64,000 nucleotides of DNA from assembly GCA_964036195.1 (NCBI GenBank), contig OZ038459.1, forward strand, positions 2,601,206 to 2,665,205. Direction: 5' to 3'. A model generated the notes under the pieces. It saw only the letters and a list, made by a program, of their open reading frames with translations, was not told where the DNA came from and did no database searches. The DNA is from Sphaerolaimus hirsutus (Eukaryota; Nematoda; Chromadorea; Monhysterida; Sphaerolaimidae). Below are positions 1 to 11,100 of the stretch, in pieces. Positions within the stretch are counted from its first letter, which is position 1; each line of letters begins with the position of its first letter. Both the position numbers and the translations under genes were made by a program.

Positions 1-881
1 ACGCATGAACTAGTGATTTTGGAGGTGAAAATCTATATGTATAGGTATGAAAAATAGCGATTTTGAGCGTAAATTGGGGTATCGTTTCTGAAAAATCGCT
101 CCAGATAGCTGGGCGATTGGGGGGGGGGGGGGTTTAGGGGGTAGTAGCCCAAAATTTTGCCTCCGGGATAGATAATCGCTGGGCGGTTTGGGAGGGGGGG
201 GGGTAACCCCCCCCCATTCGAGACCCCTGTCACTAGGGTTGATTTCATTGCATGAATTACGGAGTTGGCTCGCATGTTTATGGAGCTAAATTAACCCCAT
301 TCATTCATACCCCCAAGAAGGGGGGGGGGCTAAAAAATAAGATGCCAACCAAAGGCAGCCGTGGAATCTTCTACATGGTTCTTTGTTGTTATGCGAATTA
401 CTAATTGAATATATGCTTGTAAAAAAAGTTCTTTCCTATTCTAGAACTTTCTTTGAGTTGGGAGTTAGGAAGAACTTTCATTCCAAACTAATAAATATTT
501 CATAAAATTTAATTATTGAATCTTCTAGATGGGTCTTTATTGTATGTAAATGACTAAACATTCAATAAAATTCAATGTTTATTAAAGATCAAATCTTCTA
601 GATGGTTTTTTGAAGTATCGAACAACTTGATATTTAATCATAATTAAACGTGGCAAATTACTGCGAAGGTAAAGCTAATGAAATCGGATACGATATCTGA
701 CTATTTTGAGCGAATTTTAACTTCTAGATACGGTATGCACATTTCTAGAAAAAAATATTTTTTTACATAGAAGAGTTAATGACGACACAAAATCATGGCA
801 TTTTATTTATAAATAAATCATCATAATTATGAATTATTTTCCCGCATTAAACATGACAAACTATCTAGAAAATAGATACAA
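1..881. other. Downstream of TBCE: repeat fragment and AT-rich sequence
   Basis: Positions 1-229 are the inner part and right end (TTCGAGACCCCTG) of the CAGGGGTCTC family. The rest is AT-rich with repeated TTCTAGATGG words (about 528, 595) and no coding signal. Confidence 0.6.
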
Positions 882-993
882 TTAAGCGGCACTTATTTTG
901 ATGACATCACCATTTTGAACTGAATAGAAGCGGACTTGCCGGAGATCATTTTCCAATTCAATTTCGTTGACATCACTTTCTCCACAGGACAAT
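882..993 (-). CDS. TBCE: TBCE exon 11: C terminus and stop
   Basis: Acceptor ATCTTTCAG. Encodes LSCGESDVNEIELENDL followed by RFYSVQNGDVIKI; stop codon TAA at 884-882. This is the closest match to vertebrate TBCE in the gene. Confidence 0.95.
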
Positions 994-3900
994 CTGAAAG
1001 ATGAAACAATGGATTTGATTATATTGCGGCACTGTGGAATTTTTATGCTTTGAAATGCATAGGATAAAAAATAGAGAAATTTAACCCAACTGGGGTCAGT
1101 CCCAAGCCCTGTAAAGTGTAGAGTCAAGTGTCAAATGTAAAGTCAAATGCAAAGTAAAGAACAAAAAAGAAAAGATTTTATTACTGAACTTTGCATGACA
1201 ATTAACGCTTTACTTTGCATTAGACTTTACATTTGACACTTTACTTAACACTTTACAGGGCTTGGGATTGGCACCTGGTGGCAGTCCAGCACCCTGTAAA
1301 GTGTCATGTGAAATGGTCAAACGTGCTAATCAAAATAAAAAGATAAATTCATTACTGGATTACGCATGACACTTGACAAATGTGTATAATATTTTGCATG
1401 CCAGTTGAAACATTACACTTTAAAGGGTGCGGGACCGCCACCCGATCTACCATCTGAGTGCAAAGTGGGGCGATTGGGGGGTCAGGTGGCAAAAGTCAAT
1501 ATCTGCTTGCGATAACCAGAAACCTGGCAGTCTGCCAACCCATCGGCTATCCCACCAAGACACGCACCTCATGGAAACCTGGCTGGGATGCCTCGCCTTG
1601 ACATGCCTAGCCGCCAAGGCGCGCAGCCGCCCCACCGACATCCCGTCGGGTATGCGCACCACTTTGTGCGGCCTGGCGCCAATTCCACCGGTGGACAAGT
1701 GGCCAGAAAAGTGGCAAGTGACAAGTGGGTCTAAAAAGTGATCGGATTGGACGCTATGCGATAAGTGTTTGTTGCCGTATTTTGATAAATTAAGTCTGGT
1801 GGAAAATTGCGCACCATTTCATAATGGTATAATAAAGTATAATTTTTTGTGGATTTTTTAGTGAAACGGGATATGGTAGATATCGTTGTAAAGTGTGCCG
1901 TTGATGGATTTTAAGTGGGAACACAGATTTTTTTGCTGACAATACGCGAAAAGTCAACTTCCGCAAGTATTTCCGGCAACAGACAGATTCACCAGTCGTC
2001 TGACCTACCTACCACCCACCACTTAGCACTTGACACTTAACACTTTTCTTGTCACTTGTCCATTGGAGGAAGTGGCCCCTGCCGGACATGTGCAGCGTGA
2101 CGGACAGCAGGTGGTCCTTGAGGGTGTGCGAACCGACGAGACTGCGTGTTTCCGCACTTTCCGCCGCCCCGTACACTGCGGAAAGGGGGTGCGGATTGGG
2201 GAAATGGATTTTTTAAAATTTATTTTTATAATTGCGGTCCGACCAGTATACCTGCAGACGGCTACTACTTGCAGAGTGTTTACTTGACCGGGGTAGTACC
2301 AGTGACAACGGTATATATTTAGAATTTTCACCGTTCCGGGGGTTGGATAAATAGTAAATGGCTGAAAAATTGCGGGTTGGGGGGGGGGGGGTCGTGGGAG
2401 TTCAATATATAGGTGTTTTCAAGTTGTAGAAGGAAGAAAAGTGGTAAAAGTAGGTGAAAAATAGCTCAAAATAGGTATAGCTCCGGAAAGGTAGATAGCT
2501 GGGCGATTTGGGGGGGGGGGGTTCGGGGGATAGTAGCAAAAAAATAGCCTCCGGGATAGATATATATCTGAGCGGCCTCCGGGATCATTCAGGCCTATTA
2601 CGCATGTAAACCCATTACCCGCAAACCCCCCCCCCCCATTCGAGACCCCTGACCAGTGGTACAGAGTCAATTAAGCCACTGACCTTCGACCAAAGCGGCA
2701 TATCTGGGGTGGTTTTCAGTGAACTCTGGTAAATTTTCACCTCGTGCAGCCCAGTTGGCGCCGTAGCGCGCTATGTAATCGATTTCTGCGCCTCGCCGTT
2801 CAGCGGGACTCACCTGAATTGGAATGACGCCCAAAACTTGTGGGAAAAAGTTTGTCAAGAAACACGCACTGAAATTTGAGAATGTTTTTTTTCTACCGAA
2901 ATTCAAAATTTCGTTTGGATACTCGCCAATGAGCTTCGAAGGCATTTTAGAATAGGTGATTTTTGGCTACTACCCCAAAAGACCCCCCCCCACAGGGGTC
3001 TCCTAGGGGGGGGGGCTGCCCCCCCCCCAAATCAGCCAGCTATCTATCTATCCCGGAGGCCGCTCAGCTATCTATCTATCTCGAGGCAAAATTTTTGGCT
3101 ACTACCCCCAAAGACCCCCCCCCCCAAATCGCTCAGCTATCTATCTATCTGGAGTGGTTTTTGAGAAATTTTGCCCCAATTTTCGCTCAAAATAACCAAT
3201 TTTCGCATCTTTTTATAGTTTTTCACCTTCAAAATCGTGCTTTCCGGCTATATACATGGTTATATACCTATTTTTAGCCATTTTATACCTACTTTTGCCT
3301 ACTTTTAACTGATTCTTAACGATTTTTTTCCCCTTTCTGCCTTCTTAACCTTGAAAAAGCCTATATATTGTGCCCCCGCCAGCCCCCCCCCCCCAGAAAA
3401 ATTTTTCAGCTATCTATCCCTCCGGAGGAGCGATTTGCTATCTATCCAGCCCCAGCGAGGGCCAAAATCCTGGAGACCCCTGCCCCCCCAAATCGCTCAG
3501 CTATCTATCTATCTGGAGTGGTTTTTGAGAAATTTTGCCCCAATTTTCGCTCAAAATCACCAATTTACGCACCTTTTTATAGATTTTCACCTTCAAAATT
3601 GTGCTTTCCGGCTATATACATGGTTATATACCTATTTTTAGCCATTTTATACCTACTTTTGGCTACTTTTAACTGATTCTTAGCGATTTTTTCCCCTTTC
3701 TGCCTTCTTAACCTTGAAAAAGCCTATACATTGTGCCCCCGCCAGCCCCCCCCAGAAAAATTTTTCAGCTATCTATCCCTCCGGAGGAGCGATTTGCTAT
3801 CTATCCAGCCCCCGCGAGGGCCAAAATCCTGGAGACCCCTGCATTTTGATAATGTGTGGACGGAAATTGAAAATCACTCATTACAATAAATTCAAAGCTG

Positions 3901-6900
3901 ATCTACCAGTTTTCGAACTAGCGTCCCTGGGGCCATTCCCAAAACAAAAACCCGCTCAAAAATGGCACACACCTCGACCCGATCCACAAACTTCAACGTG
4001 CCCACTCTGGCGATGACCAACTGCCTGGAAGTGTCGTTGTTGAACAGGTTGAGCACGGGGTTGCCGAGGACGACCAGGCGCTGCAGCTTGGGCAGCCGGT
4101 CCAGCGCGCTGATGCTCAGCCACTGGAAAAGTTTTGGTATACTCGCAGGATACCGCAAAGTATGTGAAGAATGCTACCATAATTTAATGATAAAATATTG
4201 TGATAAATTTTGTTAGTCAATATTTCATAGTAAAAAACGAAATATTACAGTGAAAAAAACCCGTATAATTTTGGTTCATTGTTCAGATGGTTTCCTTACT
4301 ATACTTATTACGATGTTTGCCGAGTATATCGGTTTTTATTTATGACAATTTTATAGTTGACAACCGCAACTTCGAAAGTTGATAGATTTGCTTGCAACAC
4401 ATTTCAGTTTGGCAGAATAACGAGTCCCTGAATTAGTTTATCGAGATGAAAAATCACTCAGTATGGTAATCTCAACTGTGTTCAATGTGTAGGGCCGTAT
4501 CCAGGGGGGGGGGGCGGGGCTTCCCGGGGTGAGTCCAGAAAGTGACCGGAAAATGCGACTTTTTCTATGTCAGCGTAAAAATTTTTGCGCGCAAGCGCGC
4601 AATTTTTCACCAGACATAATATCTGAGACTGTGGCCGCAAATCGCTAGAAATGCACTCAATGGTGTACTTTTTGCTGTATTTGTATGTATATTTACATAC
4701 TTATACAGCGTTCCATGGCTCTGGCGCCAACGCCAATGGCGCCATGGCGTGTCGCCTACTATTGGCGCCAGCGCCATAGCGCCATTTTGCCACTCTGTAG
4801 GCAAAATTTTAGGGGGGGTTGAGCCCCCCCCCCCGTTCGCCGGCATCCAAGGACGTATCCAGGGGGGGGGGGCTGCAGCCCCCCCGTTCCCGGGTGAGAC
4901 CGGAAAAAATCGAGGAAAATGCCGTTTTCGGTACTAATTTCCAAGGTGCTACATAAAAATTTTGCGCGCAAGCGCGCATTTTTCCACCTTCCACGGGAAT
5001 TATTGGAAAATCGGCAGCTGTACCCTCAAATATCTGTAAAATAGGTTGAATTTCGTGCCCATCTCTCCATATGTATGTATATTTACATAGATATCAGCGG
5101 TTCATGGCGCCAGCGCCAACGCCAATGGCGCCATGGCGTGGCGTCTACGAATGGCGCCAGCGCCATGGCGCCATTCCGCTACTATACAGGTAAAATTTTA
5201 GGGGGGGGGGGCTGAGCCCCCCCCCGTTCGCCGGGCTCCGTAAACAAACAGCCCCCCCCGCTCAAAAATCCTGGATACGTCCCTGCCGGCATCCGTAAAC
5301 AAGCAGCCCCCCCGCTCAAAAATCCTGAATCCTCAAAAATCCCTGTCAATGTGTTTGTGAATTTGACATTTACCGAGTGCGGGACTGGTCGATAAGTTAT
5401 CTAGTACATACACACCGTTCAGAGCTCAAGTAATGAAAAAAAAAATAAACTGACATTTTCAATGCGACATTTATGGATGTACAACTCTTCCAATTGTGGC
5501 CATGGTGAACTGCACAAATCACTATTTCCATCGTGACTTTGATCCAAATCAATTTTGTCCAACTGAGTTCTGGCTAAATTAAGTGATTTTAACCTGTAAA
5601 TAGCGATAGAAACTAGTCTTAATCTGCGTCATGTTGCAAAAAAAATATAGCATGCAAAAAATAAAATGCGGTTTATACCTTTGCAGCCAAGTCAATCCCA
5701 AAACATCTTCCCAGCGCTGAACAGAAATACCTTCCAGATCCAATGTGGTGATGTTGTTGAAAAATTGAGCATTTTCCTTGTTCACAGATATCCGAGAGAT
5801 AGGATTTCTACTGAGACCAAGTGTGTGCACGGAACGAAAGACTAGAATTATATTATCCACCTGCACTTGTTGTTTTGGAAAATTTGGGCTGGTATTTGGG
5901 TCGAACAGTATGATTTTTTCAACATCGATATATTTTTCAAAACTTTCGATATCGAACCTCGATCAATTTTGAACCCACTATATAATTCAGGGACCAATTC
6001 AAAAAGTGGAGAAGTGAAATGGTCAGAATTTTTTTTACATCTCAACTTGCGGAATTGGGTGTGAAAATTATGTGACAAAAATTTGCAAAAATACCTAGTC
6101 AATCAGTACTAAACTTTTTACCAAACTATACCTCTTTCCAGGTATCGATTCCACATTCATTCAATACAAGTATGGTAATTTTATCATTGTGATCAGAGGC
6201 TGTTTCACACGGATATCGACTGGAGATCGGACTCATACTATTTTTCCTGCAATACTCAGGACAGTAAGAAAAAACTGTCAAATGCAAATTAAAGCCGGAT
6301 TTAAAAAACTGACGTTAAATTCAGTTCTCCAATTTTGGGAAGTAATCGCACAACATGCAATATCTCATCCCACTCAGTTATCAAATTGTCAGCTAAATCC
6401 AGTGCCCTACAATTGGCCAACTTGGCACTGAGCCAACTTTCCTCTTCCTGTACATCAGTTGACTTGTCAATTGCATAGGCAACGGAACATTTGTCCAACG
6501 CAATCGTACGCAGTTTGCTAGTGGCCGATTGAACGGAGGCAATATTTTGCATGCCCACCAGCTCGATTTGTTTGCTGCCCACGCAAATGTCTGTAAATTT
6601 GCATATACTCGCGGACATCACACTTAGTATGGAAGCCTACCATAACCCATCTGAATAATGACCCAAAAATTATACAGTTTTTTTCTCATTATATTTCGTT
6701 TTACGATGGAATACTCAATTACGAAATTTATTTATCACAAGATTGTACTCATGCAGTATAGTAGGGGGTCTTACAGTATGCACAAAAAGTCGTGTATCCA
6801 CAAAAACTAATGAATATTAAATGAATGGTGACTCATCAAACCAGTTCAAAATCCAAAAAGGTCAATTTCAAATTTAAACTCCACCCACCTGTGACCAAAT

Positions 6901-7463
6901 CTGCATCACGAGCAGAGTATCGTTCAATAACAGCCTCCCTCAGAGAACACCCGTAGCTGGCGACTTTTGGGGGTCGTATAAATGAACAACATGAGGTGCC
7001 AGCGCCGCGCCCGCTGAAAAATAAACCGTTTTTAACATTTTACAGGGGTAGGTTTTCTGACCCGACACGATTTTCGGGCAGCCCGATTTATTGCCTAGAA
7101 AAATAGTGGATTTGTATTTCATTTCGATTGATTTGTTTGGCGGATAACTGCCCGAAAGACTTTGAATGACCAAAAAAATCGTGTCAAATCAATTAAACTC
7201 CACGAAAAAAACCCTCAACCCTACTACCCATCCCACAAAAGCGAAATAAAATCACTCAAATTCCATCAAAAATACCTGGCCTCGAAATATCTCTTTCCTT
7301 GATGCGATCCATCATGTTTTCCCCTACTTGAATCGTCCCACTGAACACCCAGCCAAGTTCCTTTTGTACCCTCCACTGAGCCAATGAAACGTACTGTGCC
7401 TTTGTCCTGTTCCGTACCAACGGAAATTAAGCGAGAGTTTATATGGGGGTCTTTGAGGGACAT
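882..7463 (-). CDS. TBCE: Tubulin-folding cofactor E (TBCE), complete gene, 11 coding exons
   Basis: Cytosolic chaperone that, with cofactors A-D, assembles alpha/beta-tubulin heterodimers; it binds alpha-tubulin. Exons in transcript order: 7463-7276, 7013-6889, 6590-6314, 6246-6132, 5860-5679, 5593-5455, 4122-3973, 2813-2684, 2175-2088, 1672-1568, 993-882. All junctions are GT-AG and all phases agree, giving 1,611 nt (536 residues plus stop), against about 527 in vertebrates. Visible parts: CAP-Gly domain with GKHDG at residues 48-52 and SFIRPPKV; leucine-rich repeats over exons 3-7; the TBCE signature RRGAEIDY; and a C-terminal ubiquitin-like end with EIELENDL and RFYSVQNGD. Identity rests on my recall of vertebrate TBCE; no search was run. 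An acceptor-like CTGCAG lies 7 nt upstream of the ATG, so a 5' UTR intron is possible. Confidence 0.95.
1092..1434. mobile_element. Two adjacent copies of the introner family in a TBCE intron
   Basis: Copy A runs from GTCAGTCCCAAGCCCTG (about 1097) to CAGGGCTTGGGATTGGCACC (about 1274). Copy B runs from GGTGGCAGTCCAGCACCCTG to GGGTGCGGGACCGCCACC. Both have palindromic interiors with TTGCATGACA. They lie inside the intron between TBCE exons 10 and 11 and do not touch its splice sites. Confidence 0.75.
1568..1672 (-). CDS. TBCE: TBCE exon 10: start of ubiquitin-like domain
   Basis: Acceptor GCGCCAG, donor GAG|GTGCGT. It encodes RIPDGMSVGRLRALAAR, equivalent to LPGSMTIQKVKGLLSR of vertebrate TBCE. 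Confidence 0.85.
2088..2175 (-). CDS. TBCE: TBCE exon 9: segment before the ubiquitin-like domain
   Basis: Acceptor TCCGCAG. The donor AT|GTCCGG is weak; an alternative A|GTGACA lies 25 nt further on. I chose the first because only it is in phase with exon 10. Encodes LKDHLLSVTL, matching LKNQLLTLKI of the family. Confidence 0.78.
2334..2651. mobile_element. Partial CAGGGGTCTC-family MITE
   Basis: Contains the family's GGGTTGGATA, a tract of about 11 G, the GATAGATA block and the right end TTCGAGACCCCTG. Left end truncated. It lies in a TBCE intron. Confidence 0.6.
2684..2813 (-). CDS. TBCE: TBCE exon 8: RRGAEIDY signature
   Basis: Acceptor AATTCAG, donor GAAG|GTCAGT. It contains ERRGAEIDYIARYG and ENHPRY, two of the best conserved TBCE stretches after the LRR region. 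Confidence 0.93.
2993..3841. mobile_element. CAGGGGTCTC-family MITE with an internal 363-bp direct duplication
   Basis: Ends CAGGGGTCTCC and GGAGACCCCTG. The block starting AAATCGCTCAGCTATCTATC at about 3126 recurs at about 3489, and AAAAAGCCTATA at 3354 recurs at 3717, an exact 363-bp spacing. The two units differ at few positions. Confidence 0.7.
3973..4122 (-). CDS. TBCE: TBCE exon 7: last leucine-rich repeats
   Basis: Fifty codons, phase 0 at both ends. Acceptor TTTTCCAG, donor GAG|GTGTGT. It encodes LPKLQRLVVLGNPVL and LVIARVGTLKFVD, the LRR cap that precedes the RRxAELDY signature. Confidence 0.93.
4490..5345. mobile_element. hAT-like MITE with perfect 8-bp TSD, carrying a nested copy
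   Basis: Flanked by TCAATGTG at 4482-4489 and 5346-5353. Ends TAGGGCCGTATCCAGG and AAAAATCCCTG. Inside are GGCGCC palindromes and GCGCGCAAGCGCGC. A second copy of the same family is inserted at 4848-5285. Confidence 0.85.
4848..5285. mobile_element. Nested hAT-like MITE, 438 bp, perfect 8-bp TSD
   Basis: Flanked by CCGGCATC at 4840-4847 and 5286-5293. Ends CAAGGACGTATCCAGG and CCTGGATACGTCCCTG. Interior holds a long imperfect palindrome of GGCGCCA words. Confidence 0.88.
5455..5593 (-). CDS. TBCE: TBCE exon 6: leucine-rich repeats
   Basis: Acceptor ATTTACAG, donor AAT|GTCAGT, the same donor hexamer as exon 3. The peptide includes LKSLNLARTQLDKI and LEELY, continuing the LRR solenoid. Confidence 0.91.
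5679..5860 (-). CDS. TBCE: TBCE exon 5: leucine-rich repeats
   Basis: Acceptor AGTGCAG, donor AAAG|GTATAA. Two LRRs are visible (VHTLGLSRNPISRI and ITTLDLEGISVQRWEDV). The open frame continues upstream towards 6102, but phases and alignment length both favour a direct exon 4-5 junction. Confidence 0.92.
6132..6246 (-). CDS. TBCE: TBCE exon 4: leucine-rich repeat
   Basis: Acceptor TATTGCAG, donor GAG|GTATAG. It encodes ITILVLNECGIDTWKE, an LRR matching the KVLVLNQTGITW repeat of vertebrate TBCE. Ends in phase 0 and joins directly to the exon at 5860. Confidence 0.92.
6314..6590 (-). CDS. TBCE: TBCE exon 3: linker and first leucine-rich repeats
   Basis: Acceptor ATTTACAG, donor AAC|GTCAGT. 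The peptide has the TBCE-specific VGMQNIASVQS segment and the first LRR (ALDLADNLITEWDEI). It is the largest TBCE exon, 277 nt. Confidence 0.93.
6889..7013 (-). CDS. TBCE: TBCE exon 2: end of CAP-Gly domain
   Basis: Acceptor TTTTCAG, donor CACAG|GTGGGT. The peptide contains SFIRPPKVASYG and AVIERY, matching the end of the TBCE CAP-Gly domain and the linker after it. Enters with 1 nt, leaves with 1 nt. Confidence 0.92.
7276..7463 (-). CDS. TBCE: TBCE exon 1: start codon and CAP-Gly domain
   Basis: Starts with ATG at 7463 and ends with donor AG|GTATTT, carrying 2 nt of a split Ser codon. It encodes the CAP-Gly core, including TWLGVQWDD and GKHDGSH, the motif that binds C-terminal EEY/F tails in CAP-Gly proteins. 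Confidence 0.93.
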
Positions 7464-8087
7464 TTTTGGGCTGCAGGTCGGGTTTTGGGTGGGTTTTTAT
7501 TATTTTTTGTATCGGGTCATGTCTTGGCCTACGTCCAATTTACATTGGACATTACAGTATTGTACTTTGAGCGATTTTACCGCAATTTGTACTCAAAATC
7601 GCCGAAATGTGCTTAATTTTGCAAATTTCACCTTCATAATAATTTTTTCGTCTATATACCGTTTATATACCTATTCTCAGTTATTTTCGCCTATTTTTTA
7701 TATATTTATAGTGATGTCGAACTTCTGGTCGGTTGCCAAGTATTTCCTTTTTTTGGTGGTTATTATTTTGAGATTGGATTGGAATAAATTGAAGGAGAGA
7801 ATTGGTTTGAAAAATCGGAATATTGCATGGAGAAAATCTGAATGTGTGTATTTAAGGTCTTCATGTGTGGAAAATTCGCTTTCACGCATAGTCATTATCA
7901 TTGATCAGATTTCTCACCGTATCCTAAACTTAACTAATTCAAACCAATTCGCAAAAAGGAAAAATTTTCGCAGTGAGATTTCTTGAGGTGTTTCGGTTTA
8001 TCTTGCGAGTGTAAACAGAAACCACTGGAAAATTACAACCGAATTTCTCAACCATTTGAACTACAGTTTGGATATTGCTTGGTAAGA
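7464..8087. promoter_or_regulatory. Divergent TBCE/INTS1 start region
   Basis: The stretch separates the TBCE start codon from the candidate INTS1 start at 8088; the firm INTS1 exon begins at 8625. It is AT-rich and holds a degraded fragment of the CAGGGGTCTC repeat family around 7560-7710. Start codons facing away from each other make a shared promoter likely, but I see no diagnostic TATA or initiator element. Confidence 0.35.
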
Positions 8088-8127
8088 ATGGAAGGACGCC
8101 AGCGGGGTCGTTTGGCAAGAGCGGGCG
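8088..8127 (+). CDS. INTS1: INTS1 candidate first exon
   Basis: ATG at 8088 opens 13 codons (MEGRQRGRLARAG) and a G before donor G|GTTTGT. That phase joins correctly to the exon at 8625, giving a basic N terminus like that of vertebrate INTS1. No homology can be claimed over so few residues, and an unrelated open frame runs on the opposite strand here. Confidence 0.33.
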
Positions 8128-11100
8128 GTTTGTTAACGTTTTTGGCACTGGTCCAAATGTACTCAAATTGACTCTGCTCGTCATTGTGGGTTCTTTGGAC
8201 GATGGATGCAATTGCAATTAATTGAGAAGAGTATCTTCGATAGTAAAATATAATCATTGGGTTTGGGGATTCTTCGGAAGCATGAGTTTATTGCAAACGA
8301 ATACCACTGTCTGTTCAATGTCTTGTGATGATACAAGTTTTTGGTCGAAAGCAATGAGTAAATTGAGAATTATGCATGTATAATACACTGTGCGGACATC
8401 ACACTTAGTATGGAATCCTACCGTAACCCATGAACCAAAAATTATACAGTTTTTTTATCATAATACTTCGTTTTTACTACGGAAAAATTAATTACAAATT
8501 TTATCACAAGATGTTATTCATTAAATAAATGGTATTTAGGATTCTGCACATTTCAAATCACATTTTGTTTTTCAAATCACTTGAACAATGTGCTACATTG
8601 TGAATTGATTGAATTGTTTTCCAGCGCATCTGCCGGCTGGCGGGGAGTTCATGGCGCTCGGCGGCGGCACCAGCTCCGCCCGCTCCGGCACGCCCGAGAC
8701 CGCCGCGCCGCAGGTTTTTAAAGTTTTTTTGCTCTTCGTGGGGTTGGAATGTGCACCCCAATATAGGGTTCAAACGCATTTTTAACTGCACATAAGGTAT
8801 TATCATAAGATTTGCTCTATGTGGCCTAAAATCGTTATAAATACACTCAATGGTGTGCTTTGTGCTGTTTTTGTATCTAGTTTTACATACATACAGCGTT
8901 TCATGGCGCTGGCGCCAACGCCAATGACGCCATGGCGTGGCACCTACTAATGGCGCCAGCGCCATGGCATCATTCTGTAGGTAAAATTTTAGAGGGGGGG
9001 GGGCTGCCCCCCCCCCGCTCGCCGGCCTCCGTAAACAAGCAGCCCCCCGCTCAAAAATCCTGGATACGTTCCTACCGGAATTTATCGGAATCGGTATCCA
9101 TATAAAACCCTGCCCCAATATCAATTTCCAATATCAATTTTTTAATTCAGACTGGCGCATCGAAGCGGCCGGCTGCGAGTTCGGCGCTCGCTGGGCCGCA
9201 GAGAAAAATGACAAAAATTGATAGCGAAGCTTCGCTGCAGGCTGCGGCTATGTTTGTTTATTTTTTTCACCTGTAGTCATGTTGAAGTCATGAACTTTGA
9301 CAAAAAGCGATATACGTATTAAGTCGACATAAAATGGATATTTTTTGAAAGAAATCACTGCTTATAATGCTATCCCATGACTCCACAGTCATAATATGAC
9401 CACAATACATTGCCTGACACTTAAAATACACATAATTTTGCCTATACCCCCATTTTGGACGATTTAAAAAATCTGATTAAAGTTTTTTCAAAATCAATTT
9501 AAAAAATTGATTTGAAAAAATCAAGGCGTTAAAAAATAGATTTTCTTCCAACCGTACCTGTACCTATTTCTAGACATCAACTTTTTTCTATCTCACTATT
9601 TTTTCACCCAACCCAGTACTTTCTCCTTGCACAGCGCCGCCTCAGAGGCTGAAAGCACTTGGCAATCTTACGCGGTCATTTCCGATTTACACCCGTCGAC
9701 TTTAGTTTCGAGATTCAGGACCGCCGAGTCGAATTACAAAATATCGAAAGTGACAAAATACATTTGCTCCAGTGTGAAGGCTATTCAGGAGAAAAGAAAT
9801 AACGCGCAGAGTGAGCCGGCATTTTGGACCGGCCTTTATGCGATCGCTTGTTTGTTTACTTTTAATTTTTGGCGATAATTTGATTTTTAACGTATTTCAA
9901 CCATTTTATCGTTAATTCCGCCAGTTGCACACTGCCCAGAAATTTACCATATCTTAAAAAATAAACCAATTTTTTTATTTCAAACAATGTATTTCACGGT
10001 GATATTAACGGATAAAAAGATTTTGTCGCTTTATTCGTCAAAATATGGTACCATTCTCTGCAAGTTTTTCGAGTTATTGTCGTGTTTATATCGATAGTTT
10101 TGAATTTTGTGTCGTGTCGTCGACGTCGATTAGTTGAAGTGTCGACAAACTTCGTGTTGAATATAAAATAGATCGATCATTTTATCTCCATTCCATTCTT
10201 AGGCATAGACATCGAAAACTTAAAAATCATCGACTATACACCACAAAAAGTATATCGTTCCAACTAGGGTTGGCACTTGATTTTTTTAAACTGATTTTTA
10301 AAAAAAAATCTGATTTTAAAAAAAATCGCAGGGTGGAAACCGATTGTAATTTTAAAAAATCAAAATGAAAAATTTCTGATAGACTTGCACCAGGTATTTT
10401 GCAATTTTTTTGCGCGCAAGCGCGCAATTTCCAATACACATTACCATTGATGGTGTTTTCCTGGGTTTTGGGGCATTTTTAGTTTAAAATTGCATTTGCA
10501 TTTATTCATGCTACGGTGTAATATTAAGCTGTGATTTGCTAGCGTAGTATATGATATCCAGCCAATGTGCTCCCACATACTTCTACAGTGTGTATCCTCA
10601 CTGACAATGTATTAGTTTTTTCTTACAACTTTATTAAAGCACTATTCCATGCTGAAATTCACTTGAAGTTACGAACGTTCTACAAAAGGCGATTTTACTT
10701 AATAAGTCGATGTACATGGTCGGGCTGAAAAGTCCCCGGGCAGTGCTCGCCATTCGCGCTAGGGGTAAGCTACGGTTATAAAATTTTAACACGTTAATAT
10801 ATCAGGTGTTTTGAGTTTTCACCCAAAATTTCGCCCGTCTAGCTCCACCCATTGCGGAACTGTGGGGGTTACAATTTCTGTCATTTTGTACTGATGTACA
10901 AATGGTGCTCTAGCTCAACGCTGCTTTAAGTTGTGATCATGAAACTTTGGCTAGTGTAAGCCACCAGTGTTGGCAATGTGCCAGCACTAACCAACATTAG
11001 CTATGATATCATAAGCCTAGTCCATATTGCCATTACTGTCACTACTCTCACTACCAAATTCATCATTCTGCCTCTACAGTTGGTCAATACAGGTTAATAC

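Noticed and set aside
5861-6102. Extra TBCE exon between exons 4 and 5
   Set aside because: The frame is open and an LRR-like peptide can be read, but exon 4 and exon 5 already join in phase and align without a gap.
7384-7986. 200-codon open frame on the plus strand
   Set aside because: It overlaps TBCE exon 1 in antisense, is hydrophobic from AT-rich codons, and resembles no family. Chance frame plus repeat fragment.
7939-8217. 92-codon minus-strand frame with a plausible peptide (LLPNDPAGVLPFLPSNIQ)
   Set aside because: It could be an upstream exon or uORF of TBCE, but no donor joins it in frame to TBCE exon 1 and I recognise no homology; left out as unsupported.
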